Shown piece by piece: positions 1 through 6,456 of a stretch of DNA of 10,141 nucleotides. The notes beneath the pieces are model-generated. The model ran no database searches. It was not told the origin of the DNA and saw only the letters and a program-made list of their open reading frames with translations. This DNA is from Actinomycetes bacterium (GTDB taxonomy: Bacteria > Actinomycetota > Actinomycetes > Mycobacteriales > Micromonosporaceae), in NCBI GenBank assembly GCA_023437285.1, contig JAEZGP010000369.1:1-10141 (forward strand), in the 5' to 3' direction. The first letter of the stretch is position 1. Every line of letters starts with the position of its first letter. The translations under genes were made by a program, and so were the position numbers.

Positions 1-380
1 GTGTGCATCTGCACCGTGGCCAGCCCGAGGGCCCGCTCGATCGGCCCGGCCGTCACGTCGACGAACTGCATCCGCCCGTACGGCACGATCGACAGCCGGC
101 GCACGACCCGCCCGTGGCGCACGAGCAAATCGTCCGCGCGTTCGGCGTACCCCCAGGATCTGACGACGCGCGGCAGCATGACCGCGCGGACCACGCCGAC
201 CACGACGGCGATCGCGCCGACCGTCAGCGGGACCCACGACTGCCAGAACAGCCACACCACCAGGCTCGGCACGACGATCCACAACACGGCGATGGCGAGG
301 GAGATCAATTCCAGCCACAGGAGCTTGGGGGAGACGGGCCGCCACGCCACGTCCTCGGGCCAGATCGTGAAAGCGGACAC
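1..380 (-). CDS. bPH2 (DUF304/YdbS-type) PH-domain membrane protein, C-terminus outside window
   Basis: The reverse strand reads open from a GTG at 380 to the window edge, giving 126 complete codons. Residues about 20-46 and 50-68 are two strongly hydrophobic membrane segments forming a hairpin. From about residue 70 the sequence matches the bacterial PH domain family 2 pattern: SWGYAERADDLLVRHG, then a basic stretch, then VPYGRMQFVDV and LGLATVQMH. Family members are usually about 160-170 residues, so roughly the last quarter is missing. In actinobacteria this gene is often followed by a longer multi-PH-domain membrane protein, which would lie to the left. The biochemical role of the family is poorly defined; it is membrane-anchored with a cytoplasmic PH-like fold. 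The start was chosen because TACCCT lies 6 nt upstream, as expected for a leaderless message; there is no usable ribosome binding site. Family assignment is firm, the start moderately so. Confidence 0.85.
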   Translation of the reverse strand, partial: MSAFTIWPEDVAWRPVSPKLLWLELISLAIAVLWIVVPSLVVWLFWQSWVPLTVGAIAVVVGVVRAVMLPRVVRSWGYAERADDLLVRHGRVVRRLSIVPYGRMQFVDVTAGPIERALGLATVQMH

Positions 381-391
381 CCTGTCAGGGT
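379..391. promoter_or_regulatory. Perfect 13-bp palindrome at the start of the PH-domain gene
   Basis: ACCCTG-T-CAGGGT is a perfect inverted repeat with a one-base centre. It covers the GTG start (378-380) and most of a candidate -10 element, TACCCT on the minus strand at 387-392. It lies in the 41-bp gap between two divergent genes. It could be an operator for the PH-domain gene or for hemH, or a coincidence. Seen directly: the symmetry. Inferred: any regulatory role. Confidence 0.4.
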
Positions 392-421
392 ATGCGGCCG
401 TAACCAGGGCAGGATGGCCCC

Positions 422-1432
422 ATGGGGTATGACGCGTTTCTGCTGCTCTCGTTCGGTGGGCCGGAGGGGCCCGACGATGTGGAGCCGTTCCTGCGCAACG
501 TCACGCGCGGGCGGGGCATCCCGCCGCAGCGGTTGGCGGAGGTCGCGGAGCACTACCGGCGCTTCGGGGGCGTGTCGCCGATCAACCAGCAGTGCCGTGA
601 CCTGATCGCCGCGTTGCGGCCGGCGTTTGCCGACGCCGGCGTCGACCTGCCGATCTACTGGGGCAACCGCAACTGGCATCCGATGCTCGCCGACACGGTC
701 GCCCGGATGCGCGACGACGGGGTGCGCCACGCGCTGGCGTTCGTCACCAGCGCGTTCGGCTCCTACTCGGCCTGCCGGCAATACCTGGACGACATCGTGG
801 CGGCCCGCGCGGCCGTCGGCGAGGCAGCGCCGGTCATCTCCAAGATCCGCCACTTCCATGACCATCCGGGGTACGTGCGACCGCACGCGGACGCGGTGCG
901 CGACGCGCTGGCCAGGGTCACGGCGGCGACGGACGGCCCGGTACGCCTGGTGTTCACCGCGCACTCCATCCCGACGGCGATGGCGGCGACCGCCGGCCCG
1001 ACGGGCGGCCGCTACGAGGCGCAGCTGCGGGAGACGGCCGCGCTGGTGGCCGGCGACCGGCCGTGGGACCTGGTCTGGCAGTCCCGGTCGGGCTCGCCGC
1101 ACACGCCGTGGCTGGAGCCCGACGTCAACGACCATCTCGTCGCGCTGGCCGGCGCGGGCGTGGCGGGAGTGGTGCTGAGCCCGATCGGCTTCGTCTCCGA
1201 CCACCTTGAGGTGGTCTGGGACCTCGACACGGAGGCCGCGGCGACGGCGGAGAAGCTCGGCCTGGCGTACGCCCGGGCGGCGACCCCCGGCACCGATTTC
1301 CGGTTCGTGTCGATGATCGTCGACCTGGTGCGGGAGCGGCTGGTGCCCGGTTCGCCGCGCGCGGCGCTCGGCGCGGTGCCGACCTGGGACGTGTGCCGGC
1401 CCGGCTGTTGCCCATCGCCGCAGGTCCGCTGA
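422..1432 (+). CDS. hemH: Ferrochelatase (actinobacterial coproporphyrin ferrochelatase type)
   Basis: A 336-residue protein of normal length for the family. It inserts Fe2+ into a porphyrin; in actinobacteria the substrate is coproporphyrin III and the preferred name is cpfC, acting before the final decarboxylation to haem. Visible family motifs are LLLSFGGPEGPDDV near residues 7-20, YRRFGGVSPIN at 45-55, FTAHSIP with the catalytic His at 181, and GFVSDHLEVVWDLD with the catalytic Glu at 263. Cys118 (in SACRQY) and the C-terminal CRPGCC (Cys325, 329, 330) match the four-cysteine [2Fe-2S] site known from mycobacterial enzymes. An AGGA at 411-414 sits 7 nt before the ATG. The nearest gene upstream is divergent by 41 bp, and the padR promoter begins just after the stop, so it is probably transcribed alone. 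No other haem gene is in the window. Confidence 0.97.
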   Translation: MGYDAFLLLSFGGPEGPDDVEPFLRNVTRGRGIPPQRLAEVAEHYRRFGGVSPINQQCRDLIAALRPAFADAGVDLPIYWGNRNWHPMLADTVARMRDDGVRHALAFVTSAFGSYSACRQYLDDIVAARAAVGEAAPVISKIRHFHDHPGYVRPHADAVRDALARVTAATDGPVRLVFTAHSIPTAMAATAGPTGGRYEAQLRETAALVAGDRPWDLVWQSRSGSPHTPWLEPDVNDHLVALAGAGVAGVVLSPIGFVSDHLEVVWDLDTEAAATAEKLGLAYARAATPGTDFRFVSMIVDLVRERLVPGSPRAALGAVPTWDVCRPGCCPSPQVR

Positions 1433-1438
1433 GCGGGG

Positions 1439-1467
1439 TTGCTCCACGCATACTCGGTATGCATACT
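1439..1467 (+). promoter_or_regulatory. Candidate promoter of the padR-ABC operon (leaderless)
   Basis: TTGCTC at 1439-1444 and CATACT at 1462-1467 are separated by 17 bp, a standard -35/-10 spacing (3 of 6 and 4 of 6 matches to consensus). The expected transcription start falls at about 1474-1476, on the padR ATG itself. No Shine-Dalgarno sequence is visible before that ATG, so a leaderless message is the simplest reading. The -10 lies inside the inverted repeats listed next. Confidence 0.5.
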
Positions 1468-1473
1468 GCGTAC
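1448..1473. promoter_or_regulatory. Candidate PadR operator (overlapping inverted and direct repeats)
   Basis: GCATAC-TCG-GTATGC at 1448-1462 is a perfect inverted repeat with a 3-bp centre. It overlaps a second perfect palindrome, GTATGCATAC, at 1457-1466. Two 13-bp units beginning GCATACT (1448-1460 and 1461-1473) also form an imperfect tandem direct repeat. PadR proteins are dimeric winged-helix repressors that usually bind palindromes at their own promoters, and this cluster covers the candidate -10 element. A further perfect palindrome, ACTCATGAGT at 1472-1481, spans the start codon. Autoregulation is inferred from position and symmetry. Confidence 0.65.
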
Positions 1474-1475
1474 TC

Positions 1476-2063
1476 ATGAGTGTGCGTTATGGGCTCCTCG
1501 CGCTCCTGGAACGCGGGCCCCGGTACGGCTACCAGTTACGGGCCGAGTTCGAACAGGCCACCGGCGGCACCTGGCCGCTGAACATCGGGCAGGTCTACAC
1601 GACCCTCACGCGCCTGGAACGCGACCAGCTCGTCCGCGCGCTGCCGGAGTCCGAGGCCGGCCAGCGACCCTACGAGGCGACCGAGGCGGGACGGGCCGAA
1701 CTCGCCCGCTGGTTCGCCACCCCGATCCAGCACGGCGACCGGCCGCGCAACGAACTGACCATCAAGCTCGCGCTCGCCATCACCACGCCCGGCGTCGACG
1801 TGCGGGCCATCGTCCAGGCGCAGCGCACGGCCAGCATGCGCATGCTGCAGGAGTACACCCGCCTGCGGCACGGCGCCGACAACCCCGCCGACCTCGCTTG
1901 GCGGCTCGTCCTCGACGCCATGATCTTCCAAACCGAAGGTGAGCTGCGGTGGCTCGACCACTGCGAGGCCTCCCTCGTGCGGTTCTCCCCGGCCGCTGTC
2001 GCGCCGACACCCACCCCCGACACCGAACCCACCCCTCACCCCATCCCGGGAGGCACCCGATGA
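1476..2063 (+). CDS. PadR-family transcriptional regulator
   Basis: A 195-residue protein. The N-terminal winged helix-turn-helix (about 3-75) shows the PadR hallmarks: LLALLERGPRYGYQLRAEFE, then GQVYTTLTRLERDQLV with the recognition helix, then RPYEATEAGRAEL at the wing. Residues about 90-170 form the helical C-terminal dimerisation region, which in this family often holds the ligand pocket. The last 20 or so residues are Pro/Thr-rich (APTPTPDTEPTPHP) and probably disordered. The gene leads an operon, with its TGA overlapping the ATG of the ABC ATPase gene, and it probably represses its own promoter at the repeats just upstream. Codon 21 is TTA, a rare leucine codon in high-GC actinomycetes. 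The inducing ligand cannot be told from sequence, though a substrate of the adjacent transporter is a common arrangement. Family assignment is firm. Confidence 0.95.
   Translation: MSVRYGLLALLERGPRYGYQLRAEFEQATGGTWPLNIGQVYTTLTRLERDQLVRALPESEAGQRPYEATEAGRAELARWFATPIQHGDRPRNELTIKLALAITTPGVDVRAIVQAQRTASMRMLQEYTRLRHGADNPADLAWRLVLDAMIFQTEGELRWLDHCEASLVRFSPAAVAPTPTPDTEPTPHPIPGGTR
1536..1538 (+). other. In-frame TTA leucine codon in padR (codon 21)
   Basis: Codon 21 of the PadR gene (in YGYQLRAE) is TTA. I found no other in-frame TTA in the genes of this window by eye. In Streptomyces, TTA codons depend on the bldA tRNA and often mark regulators linked to development or secondary metabolism. Whether that applies in this host is inference. 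Confidence 0.85.
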
Positions 2064-2791
2064 GCGCCGTCCTCGAACTGCGCGGCGTCCACCGCGTCCA
2101 CGGCAAGGGCGAAACGGCCGTGCACGCGCTCCGCGACGTCTCCCTGCGGGTCAACCCGGGCGAACTCGTCGCCGTCATGGGCCCGTCCGGGTCCGGCAAG
2201 TCGACCCTGCTCAACCTCGCCGGCGGCCTCGACGCCCCGACCAGCGGCGAGGTCGTCGTCGCCGGCCAGGTGCTCGGGCAATGCAACCGCCGTCAGCTCG
2301 CCGCCGTGCGGCGGCGGACCATCGGGTACGTCTTCCAGCACCTGAACCTGCTGCCCAGCCTGACGGCCGTCGAGAACGTGGCGTTGCCGGCCGAGCTCGA
2401 CGGGCTCGGCATCCGCAAGGCGCGCGACCTCGCCATGGCCGCGCTCGAGGCGGTCGGGCTCACCGACCTGGCCCGCCGGTTCCCCGACGAGATGTCCGGC
2501 GGCCAGCAGCAGCGCGTCGCCATCGCCCGCGCCCTCGTCGGGCAGCGCAAGCTCGTACTCGCCGACGAACCCACCGGCGCGCTCGATTCGCAGACGGGCG
2601 AGGGCGTCCTGCGGCTGCTGCGTACCCGCGTCGACGCCGGCGCCGCCGGGATGCTCGTGACCCACGAGCCCCGCCACGCCGCGTGGGCCGACCGGGTCGT
2701 GTTCCTGCGCGACGGCGAGATCGTCGACACCTCCGGCCCGCTCGCCCAACCCGAGCAGCTGCTCGCCGCGACCCCCGGCGTCACGGCGTGA
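2060..2791 (+). CDS. ABC transporter ATP-binding protein (MacB/LolD-like)
   Basis: A 243-residue ATPase with all nucleotide-binding motifs intact: Walker A GPSGSGKST (41-49), Q-loop Gln93 in VFQHLNLLP, signature MSGGQQQR (145-152), Walker B LVLADEP with catalytic Glu170, D-loop GALD (173-176), and switch His202 in LVTHEP. The pattern YVFQ.LNLLPSLTAVENVALP is typical of the MacB/LolD branch, which powers FtsX-type permeases rather than classical importers. Start ATG 2060 overlaps the padR stop in ATGA, with GGGAGG at 2048-2053 giving suitable spacing. Its own stop overlaps the permease GTG at 2788 by 4 nt, so translational coupling is likely. The substrate is unknown; export or extraction from the membrane is the family's usual role. 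Confidence 0.96.
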   Translation: MSAVLELRGVHRVHGKGETAVHALRDVSLRVNPGELVAVMGPSGSGKSTLLNLAGGLDAPTSGEVVVAGQVLGQCNRRQLAAVRRRTIGYVFQHLNLLPSLTAVENVALPAELDGLGIRKARDLAMAALEAVGLTDLARRFPDEMSGGQQQRVAIARALVGQRKLVLADEPTGALDSQTGEGVLRLLRTRVDAGAAGMLVTHEPRHAAWADRVVFLRDGEIVDTSGPLAQPEQLLAATPGVTA

Positions 2792-5514
2792 GCCCGCTGG
2801 CATCCTGGCGGACCGCGCTGCGCATCGCCCGGCGGGAAGCCCGGCGGGCCAAGGGACGCACCGCCCTGGTCGCCGTCATGATCGGGCTGCCGGTCGCGGG
2901 GCTGAGTACCGCCGCCGTCACGTACGACATGTTCAAGCTGACCACGCAGGAGGCGGTGACCCGCGACCTGGGCGCCGCCGACGCGATGCTGTCCTGGGTG
3001 GAGGACAGCCCCATCACGCAGATGCCCGATGGCCTCGGCTACTCCGCCGACGAATCGAGGCCGGGCGGCCCGAAGCGCAAGACCGACGCCGACGTCCTCG
3101 CGGTGCTCCCGGCCGGCAGCCGCGTCGTCAAGCCGGACGAGGTGTCGGTCGAGATGCGCACGGCCACCGGGACCGGGATCCTGCCCGCGCACACCCTCGA
3201 CGTGACCGACCCCATCTACGCCGGGCACGTGGCACTGGTGCGCGGCCGCGCCCCGGCGGCCGCGAGCGAGGTTGCCGTCAGCGCGAGCGCGATCGACCGG
3301 CTGGGCGCCGACGTCGGCGGCACGGTGAGCACGGCGGACCGTACGCGCACCTTCACGGTCGTCGGCGTGATCGAGTTCCCGGCCATGCTCAACGACCAGC
3401 TGGTCTTCGCGCCGGGGGCCATGCCGCCGTCGATCGACGAGGATCCGTCGTGGGGGCAACGGCGCTGGCTCGCCGACACACCCACCGCCATCTCGTGGGA
3501 TGACGTGCGGCGGCTCAACGAGAAGGGCATCCTGGTCCGTTCGCGCGCGGTGCTGCTGGACCCGCCGGTCATCGAGGACTCGGTGCTGGGCGGTGGCGGC
3601 GGCGGTGTCCCCGAATCCGATGAGCTGGCCCTCGGCGGGCTCCTGGCCGGCATGTGCGTCCTTGAGGTGGCGCTGCTGGCCGGGCCGGCGTTCGCGGTCG
3701 GTGCGCGGCGGCGCCAACGCCAGCTCGCCCTCGTCGCCGCGAGTGGTGGCACCGGGGCGCACGTGCGGCGCATCGTGCTCGCCGACGGCGTCGTCCTCGG
3801 GTTGGTCGGCGCCGTCTGCGGCGTCATCCTCGGCATCGTGGTCGCGTTCGCGGGACGGCCCGTCATCGAGCAGTACCTGTTCCACGGGCGCGCCGGCGGC
3901 TACCGGGTGTTCCCGTTGGCGCTGTTCGGCATCGTGGCGCTCGCCGTGGTCACCGGGCTGCTGGCCGCGCTGGTGCCGGCGTTCGTCGCCGCGCGCCAGC
4001 CGGTCGTCACGGCGTTGCAGGGCCGCCGGGGCGTCACCCGGTCCCGCAAGCGGTGGCTCGCACTTGGCCTCGCGATGACGGCGTTCGGCGTGGCCGTCGC
4101 CGCGTACGGGGCGTGGGACACCAACGAGCAGGTCGTGCTCGCCGGGCTGGTGGTCGGCGAACTCGGGCTGGTGCTGTGCACGCCGGCCCTGGTCGGGCTC
4201 ATCGCCCGGCTCGGCGGCCGGCTGCCGGTCGCGCCCCGCATCGCGCTGCGCGACACCGGCCGCAACCGGTCCTCGGCCGCCCCGGCGATCTCGGCCGTCA
4301 TGGCAGCCGTCGCGGGCAGCATGGCGCTGAGCGTCTTTTTGGGCAGCAGCAACGCGCAGAACGAGGCCAGCTACGAGCCCACCCTGCCGTACGGGACCGC
4401 GATGGTGATGATCAGCCCCGACTACCTGGGGCGTTCCGACCGGGGCGCCGTCGACCAGGACGCGATCGCGGCCGCCCTGCGGGCCAACCTGCCGACCTCC
4501 TCGGTCCTCACGGTGTCGTCGCTCGGCTGCGCGGACCAGCCGGCGGCCACCGGCGACTCGCCCAGGCCGTGCGGGTTCAGCGCCTTCGCTGAGCTGCCGC
4601 CCGAGCGCCAGTGCCCGTACGAGAACCTGCAGCGCGAGCCCACCCTCGACGAGCAGAAGGCGGCCGCCCGTGACGACCGGTGCGACCGGGCGGACGGCAC
4701 GTGGACGTCCGGCATGATGAGCACGGTCGTCGACGACGGGGCGGCGGTCGCCGCCGTCACGGGCGCCGGCGGGGACGACCTCGTCCGCGCCGCCGAGACG
4801 CTCCAGCGGGGCGGCATCGTCGTCACCAGCCCCGCCCTGGTCAAGGACGGGAACGCCACGCTCGTCGTCGAAAGCTGGCGCGAGGACGGGGTCGCCGGCG
4901 AGGCGAAGCGCTTCAGCGTGCCCGCGTACGCGGTCAGCGCGGCCCCCGGCCTGTCCACGTTGATCGTGTCGCCGCAGGTGGCGGCGCGCGCGGGAGCCAA
5001 GGTCGTGCCGTTCGCGGTCGTGGCCGTGGCCGGCCGCGCGCCGACGCAGGCCGAGATAGACGCGGCCAACGGCGCGGTGCGCGGCGTGGACGGGCGGGTC
5101 TACCTCTCGGTCGAGCAGGGCCCGTCGAACGGGGAGGATCCGACCATGCTGGTGCTGGCGATCATCGCCGGCGTCGTCGCGCTCGGCGCGGCCGGTGTGG
5201 CCACGGGCCTGGCGGCCGCCGACGGGCGGGCCGACCTGTCGATCCTGGCGGCCGTGGGCGCCTCACCGGGCCTGCGGCGGCTGCTGTCGCTGAGCCAGTC
5301 GGGCGTGATCGCCGGGCTGGGTGCCGTGCTCGGCGTGGCGGCCGGCACCGGGGTGGCGGCTGCCGTGCTGTTCGCGCTCAACCGGGTGTACGCCGACCGG
5401 TGGCCCGCTCCCCTGCCGATGCCGATCCTCATCCCCTGGACCAACGTCGCGCTGCTCGCGATCGTGGTGCCGGTGGTGGCGATGCTCGGCCCGGGACAGT
5501 GCGTCAGGACCTAA
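2788..5514 (+). CDS. FtsX/MacB-type ABC transporter permease
   Basis: A 908-residue permease starting at GTG 2788, overlapping the ATPase stop. Layout: an N-terminal basic region and membrane helix (about 25-45); a first extracytoplasmic domain (about 46-278); a first FtsX membrane domain with helices near 281-305, 333-358 and 376-402; two linking helices (about 424-442 and 447-475); a helix at 500-518; a second extracytoplasmic domain (about 520-785); and a second FtsX domain with helices near 787-811, 837-862 and 884-900. This ten-helix, two-FtsX plan is common in actinobacterial PadR-linked cassettes. The second outer domain has four cysteines (581, 595, 609, 632) that could form disulphides. 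A six-glycine run lies at 268-273. The C-terminus stops right after the last helix (GPGQCVRT), without the basic tail I would expect. It presumably pairs with the upstream ATPase. Substrate unknown. Confidence 0.92.
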   Translation: MSPLASWRTALRIARREARRAKGRTALVAVMIGLPVAGLSTAAVTYDMFKLTTQEAVTRDLGAADAMLSWVEDSPITQMPDGLGYSADESRPGGPKRKTDADVLAVLPAGSRVVKPDEVSVEMRTATGTGILPAHTLDVTDPIYAGHVALVRGRAPAAASEVAVSASAIDRLGADVGGTVSTADRTRTFTVVGVIEFPAMLNDQLVFAPGAMPPSIDEDPSWGQRRWLADTPTAISWDDVRRLNEKGILVRSRAVLLDPPVIEDSVLGGGGGGVPESDELALGGLLAGMCVLEVALLAGPAFAVGARRRQRQLALVAASGGTGAHVRRIVLADGVVLGLVGAVCGVILGIVVAFAGRPVIEQYLFHGRAGGYRVFPLALFGIVALAVVTGLLAALVPAFVAARQPVVTALQGRRGVTRSRKRWLALGLAMTAFGVAVAAYGAWDTNEQVVLAGLVVGELGLVLCTPALVGLIARLGGRLPVAPRIALRDTGRNRSSAAPAISAVMAAVAGSMALSVFLGSSNAQNEASYEPTLPYGTAMVMISPDYLGRSDRGAVDQDAIAAALRANLPTSSVLTVSSLGCADQPAATGDSPRPCGFSAFAELPPERQCPYENLQREPTLDEQKAAARDDRCDRADGTWTSGMMSTVVDDGAAVAAVTGAGGDDLVRAAETLQRGGIVVTSPALVKDGNATLVVESWREDGVAGEAKRFSVPAYAVSAAPGLSTLIVSPQVAARAGAKVVPFAVVAVAGRAPTQAEIDAANGAVRGVDGRVYLSVEQGPSNGEDPTMLVLAIIAGVVALGAAGVATGLAAADGRADLSILAAVGASPGLRRLLSLSQSGVIAGLGAVLGVAAGTGVAAAVLFALNRVYADRWPAPLPMPILIPWTNVALLAIVVPVVAMLGPGQCVRT

Positions 5515-5543
5515 CCCACTCACCGGCGACGAGCGCGACGGAT

Positions 5544-6329
5544 TCAGTCCTCCAGCGGCGAGTTGCACGCGGCGACCAGCGCCTCGCGGCACGCGACCGT
5601 CAGCGGTCGTAGGGCCTCGTCGCGCTGCTGCATCTCGAACCCGTTGACGGCCCCGCCCGGCGCGGCCACCTCCGCGAGGGCGAGCACCTGGTCGAGCACG
5701 CAGGCGCGGGCGAACAGGCGCCGGGCCCGGGGGGTGTAGCCGGGCGGCAGTTCGGCCCCGTTCTCCGGGCGCCGCAGCGCCGCCAGGGCGGTGGCCAGCT
5801 CGGGCCGCCAGGCCGCCACGTCGAGGCGGGTCAGCTGGGCGGTCGCGGTCGCCAGCGCGCTCGACAGGGTGGCCTCCGCCTCCCCGGCGGTCGGCGCGTG
5901 GCCGGTCGGGCACGGCGCCTCGGGCAGCGGGTACACCTGCCACACCACGGTCTCGAACGTGTCGCCCGAACCCGAGGTGTGCGTGCGTACCTGTGGCACC
6001 AGGCCCAGCCGGCCGGCGATCACGCCCTCGCCGGCGAGCAGCGCGGCGCTGGTGAACGGGCCGGGACCGGGCAGCCCGCGCGGGTCGCCGGGGGCCGGCA
6101 GCACGAGCCGGATCTCGTCGGGGTGCAGCCGGGAGAGGACGCTGAGCGCCTCCCGCAGCGGCACGTCGCTCCAGGTGCCGGGGGCGTCGGCGACCAGGTG
6201 CTCCTCGTCGCCGCCGACCTCGTCGGCCACGTCGTCATACGCGACGATGCCGGCGCGCCAGGCCCTGACCCAGCTGACCAGCCGGGTCGAGCGCCGCGCG
6301 GCTGCGGTCGCCGTCCGTGCGGGGGACAT
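5544..6329 (-). CDS. Unrecognised conserved-looking actinobacterial protein, 261 aa
   Basis: I do not recognise this family. Start ATG 6329 was preferred over an in-frame ATG at 6458 because TACCCT lies 7 nt upstream with GAGACA 18 bp further, a good leaderless promoter, and because the longer form would run across the divergent DUF3097 promoter and start. There is no signal peptide or membrane segment, so it is probably cytoplasmic. The N-terminal part is basic, then acidic (YDDVADEVGGDEEH near 31-44). The middle holds a Pro/Gly-rich motif (LPAPGDPRGLPGPGPF, 77-92) followed by SAALLAGEGV. Residues 126-137 (ETVVWQVYPLPE) look like a beta strand. The C-terminal 110 residues look mostly helical and end in PLTVACREALVAACN. 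Good codon bias and intact length argue for a real gene. It converges on the permease gene with 29 bp between. It may correspond to M. tuberculosis Rv1486c by position only; not verified. Confidence 0.8.
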   Translation of the reverse strand: MSPARTATAAARRSTRLVSWVRAWRAGIVAYDDVADEVGGDEEHLVADAPGTWSDVPLREALSVLSRLHPDEIRLVLPAPGDPRGLPGPGPFTSAALLAGEGVIAGRLGLVPQVRTHTSGSGDTFETVVWQVYPLPEAPCPTGHAPTAGEAEATLSSALATATAQLTRLDVAAWRPELATALAALRRPENGAELPPGYTPRARRLFARACVLDQVLALAEVAAPGGAVNGFEMQQRDEALRPLTVACREALVAACNSPLED

Positions 6330-6336
6330 GAACGCT

Positions 6337-6366
6337 AGGGTACGGCCTGCGACCTGGCCATGTCTC
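6337..6366 (-). promoter_or_regulatory. Candidate leaderless promoter of the 5544-6329 gene
   Basis: On the minus strand, GAGACA (6361-6366) and TACCCT (6337-6342) are separated by 18 bp. The -10 fits the actinobacterial TAnnnT form and lies 7 nt before the ATG at 6329, placing the transcript start at or next to the start codon. No Shine-Dalgarno sequence is present. Confidence 0.5.
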
Positions 6367-6442
6367 GTTGAGCGAGCGGACCGGGGTCCGACGGGTGGGT
6401 CGAAGCGGCGTGGCGCGCCGCCGTTCGTGCCGCGTGGCGCAC

Positions 6443-6448
6443 TACGGT
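6443..6448 (+). promoter_or_regulatory. Candidate -10 element of the DUF3097 gene
   Basis: TACGGT fits TAnnnT and lies 8 nt before the ATG at 6457, so the transcript would begin at or within about 2 nt of the start codon. No convincing -35 is visible, and the GGGA at 6450-6453 is too close to the ATG to be a good ribosome binding site. Weak evidence on its own. Confidence 0.35.
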
Positions 6449-6456
6449 CGGGACGC

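Noticed and set aside
305..1477. Long minus-strand open frame opposite hemH
   Set aside because: Its translation is Arg-rich with no recognisable motif, while the plus strand encodes an intact ferrochelatase. It is a GC-bias shadow.
1939..2787. N-terminal extension of the permease reading frame
   Set aside because: This part is an out-of-frame, Arg/Pro-rich reading of the padR end and ATPase gene; the true permease start is GTG 2788.
2293..3885. 530-codon minus-strand open frame opposite the ABC genes
   Set aside because: Low-complexity charged translation, antisense to the well-supported ATPase and permease; high-GC shadow.
5505..5551. Possible bidirectional terminator between the permease and the 5544-6329 gene
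   Set aside because: Only 5-bp arms (AGGAC/GTCCT) with a long loop and no T-run; too weak to call.
5791..6456. N-terminal extension of the DUF3097 reading frame
   Set aside because: It is antisense to the 5544-6329 gene, and the family N-terminus begins at the ATG at 6457.
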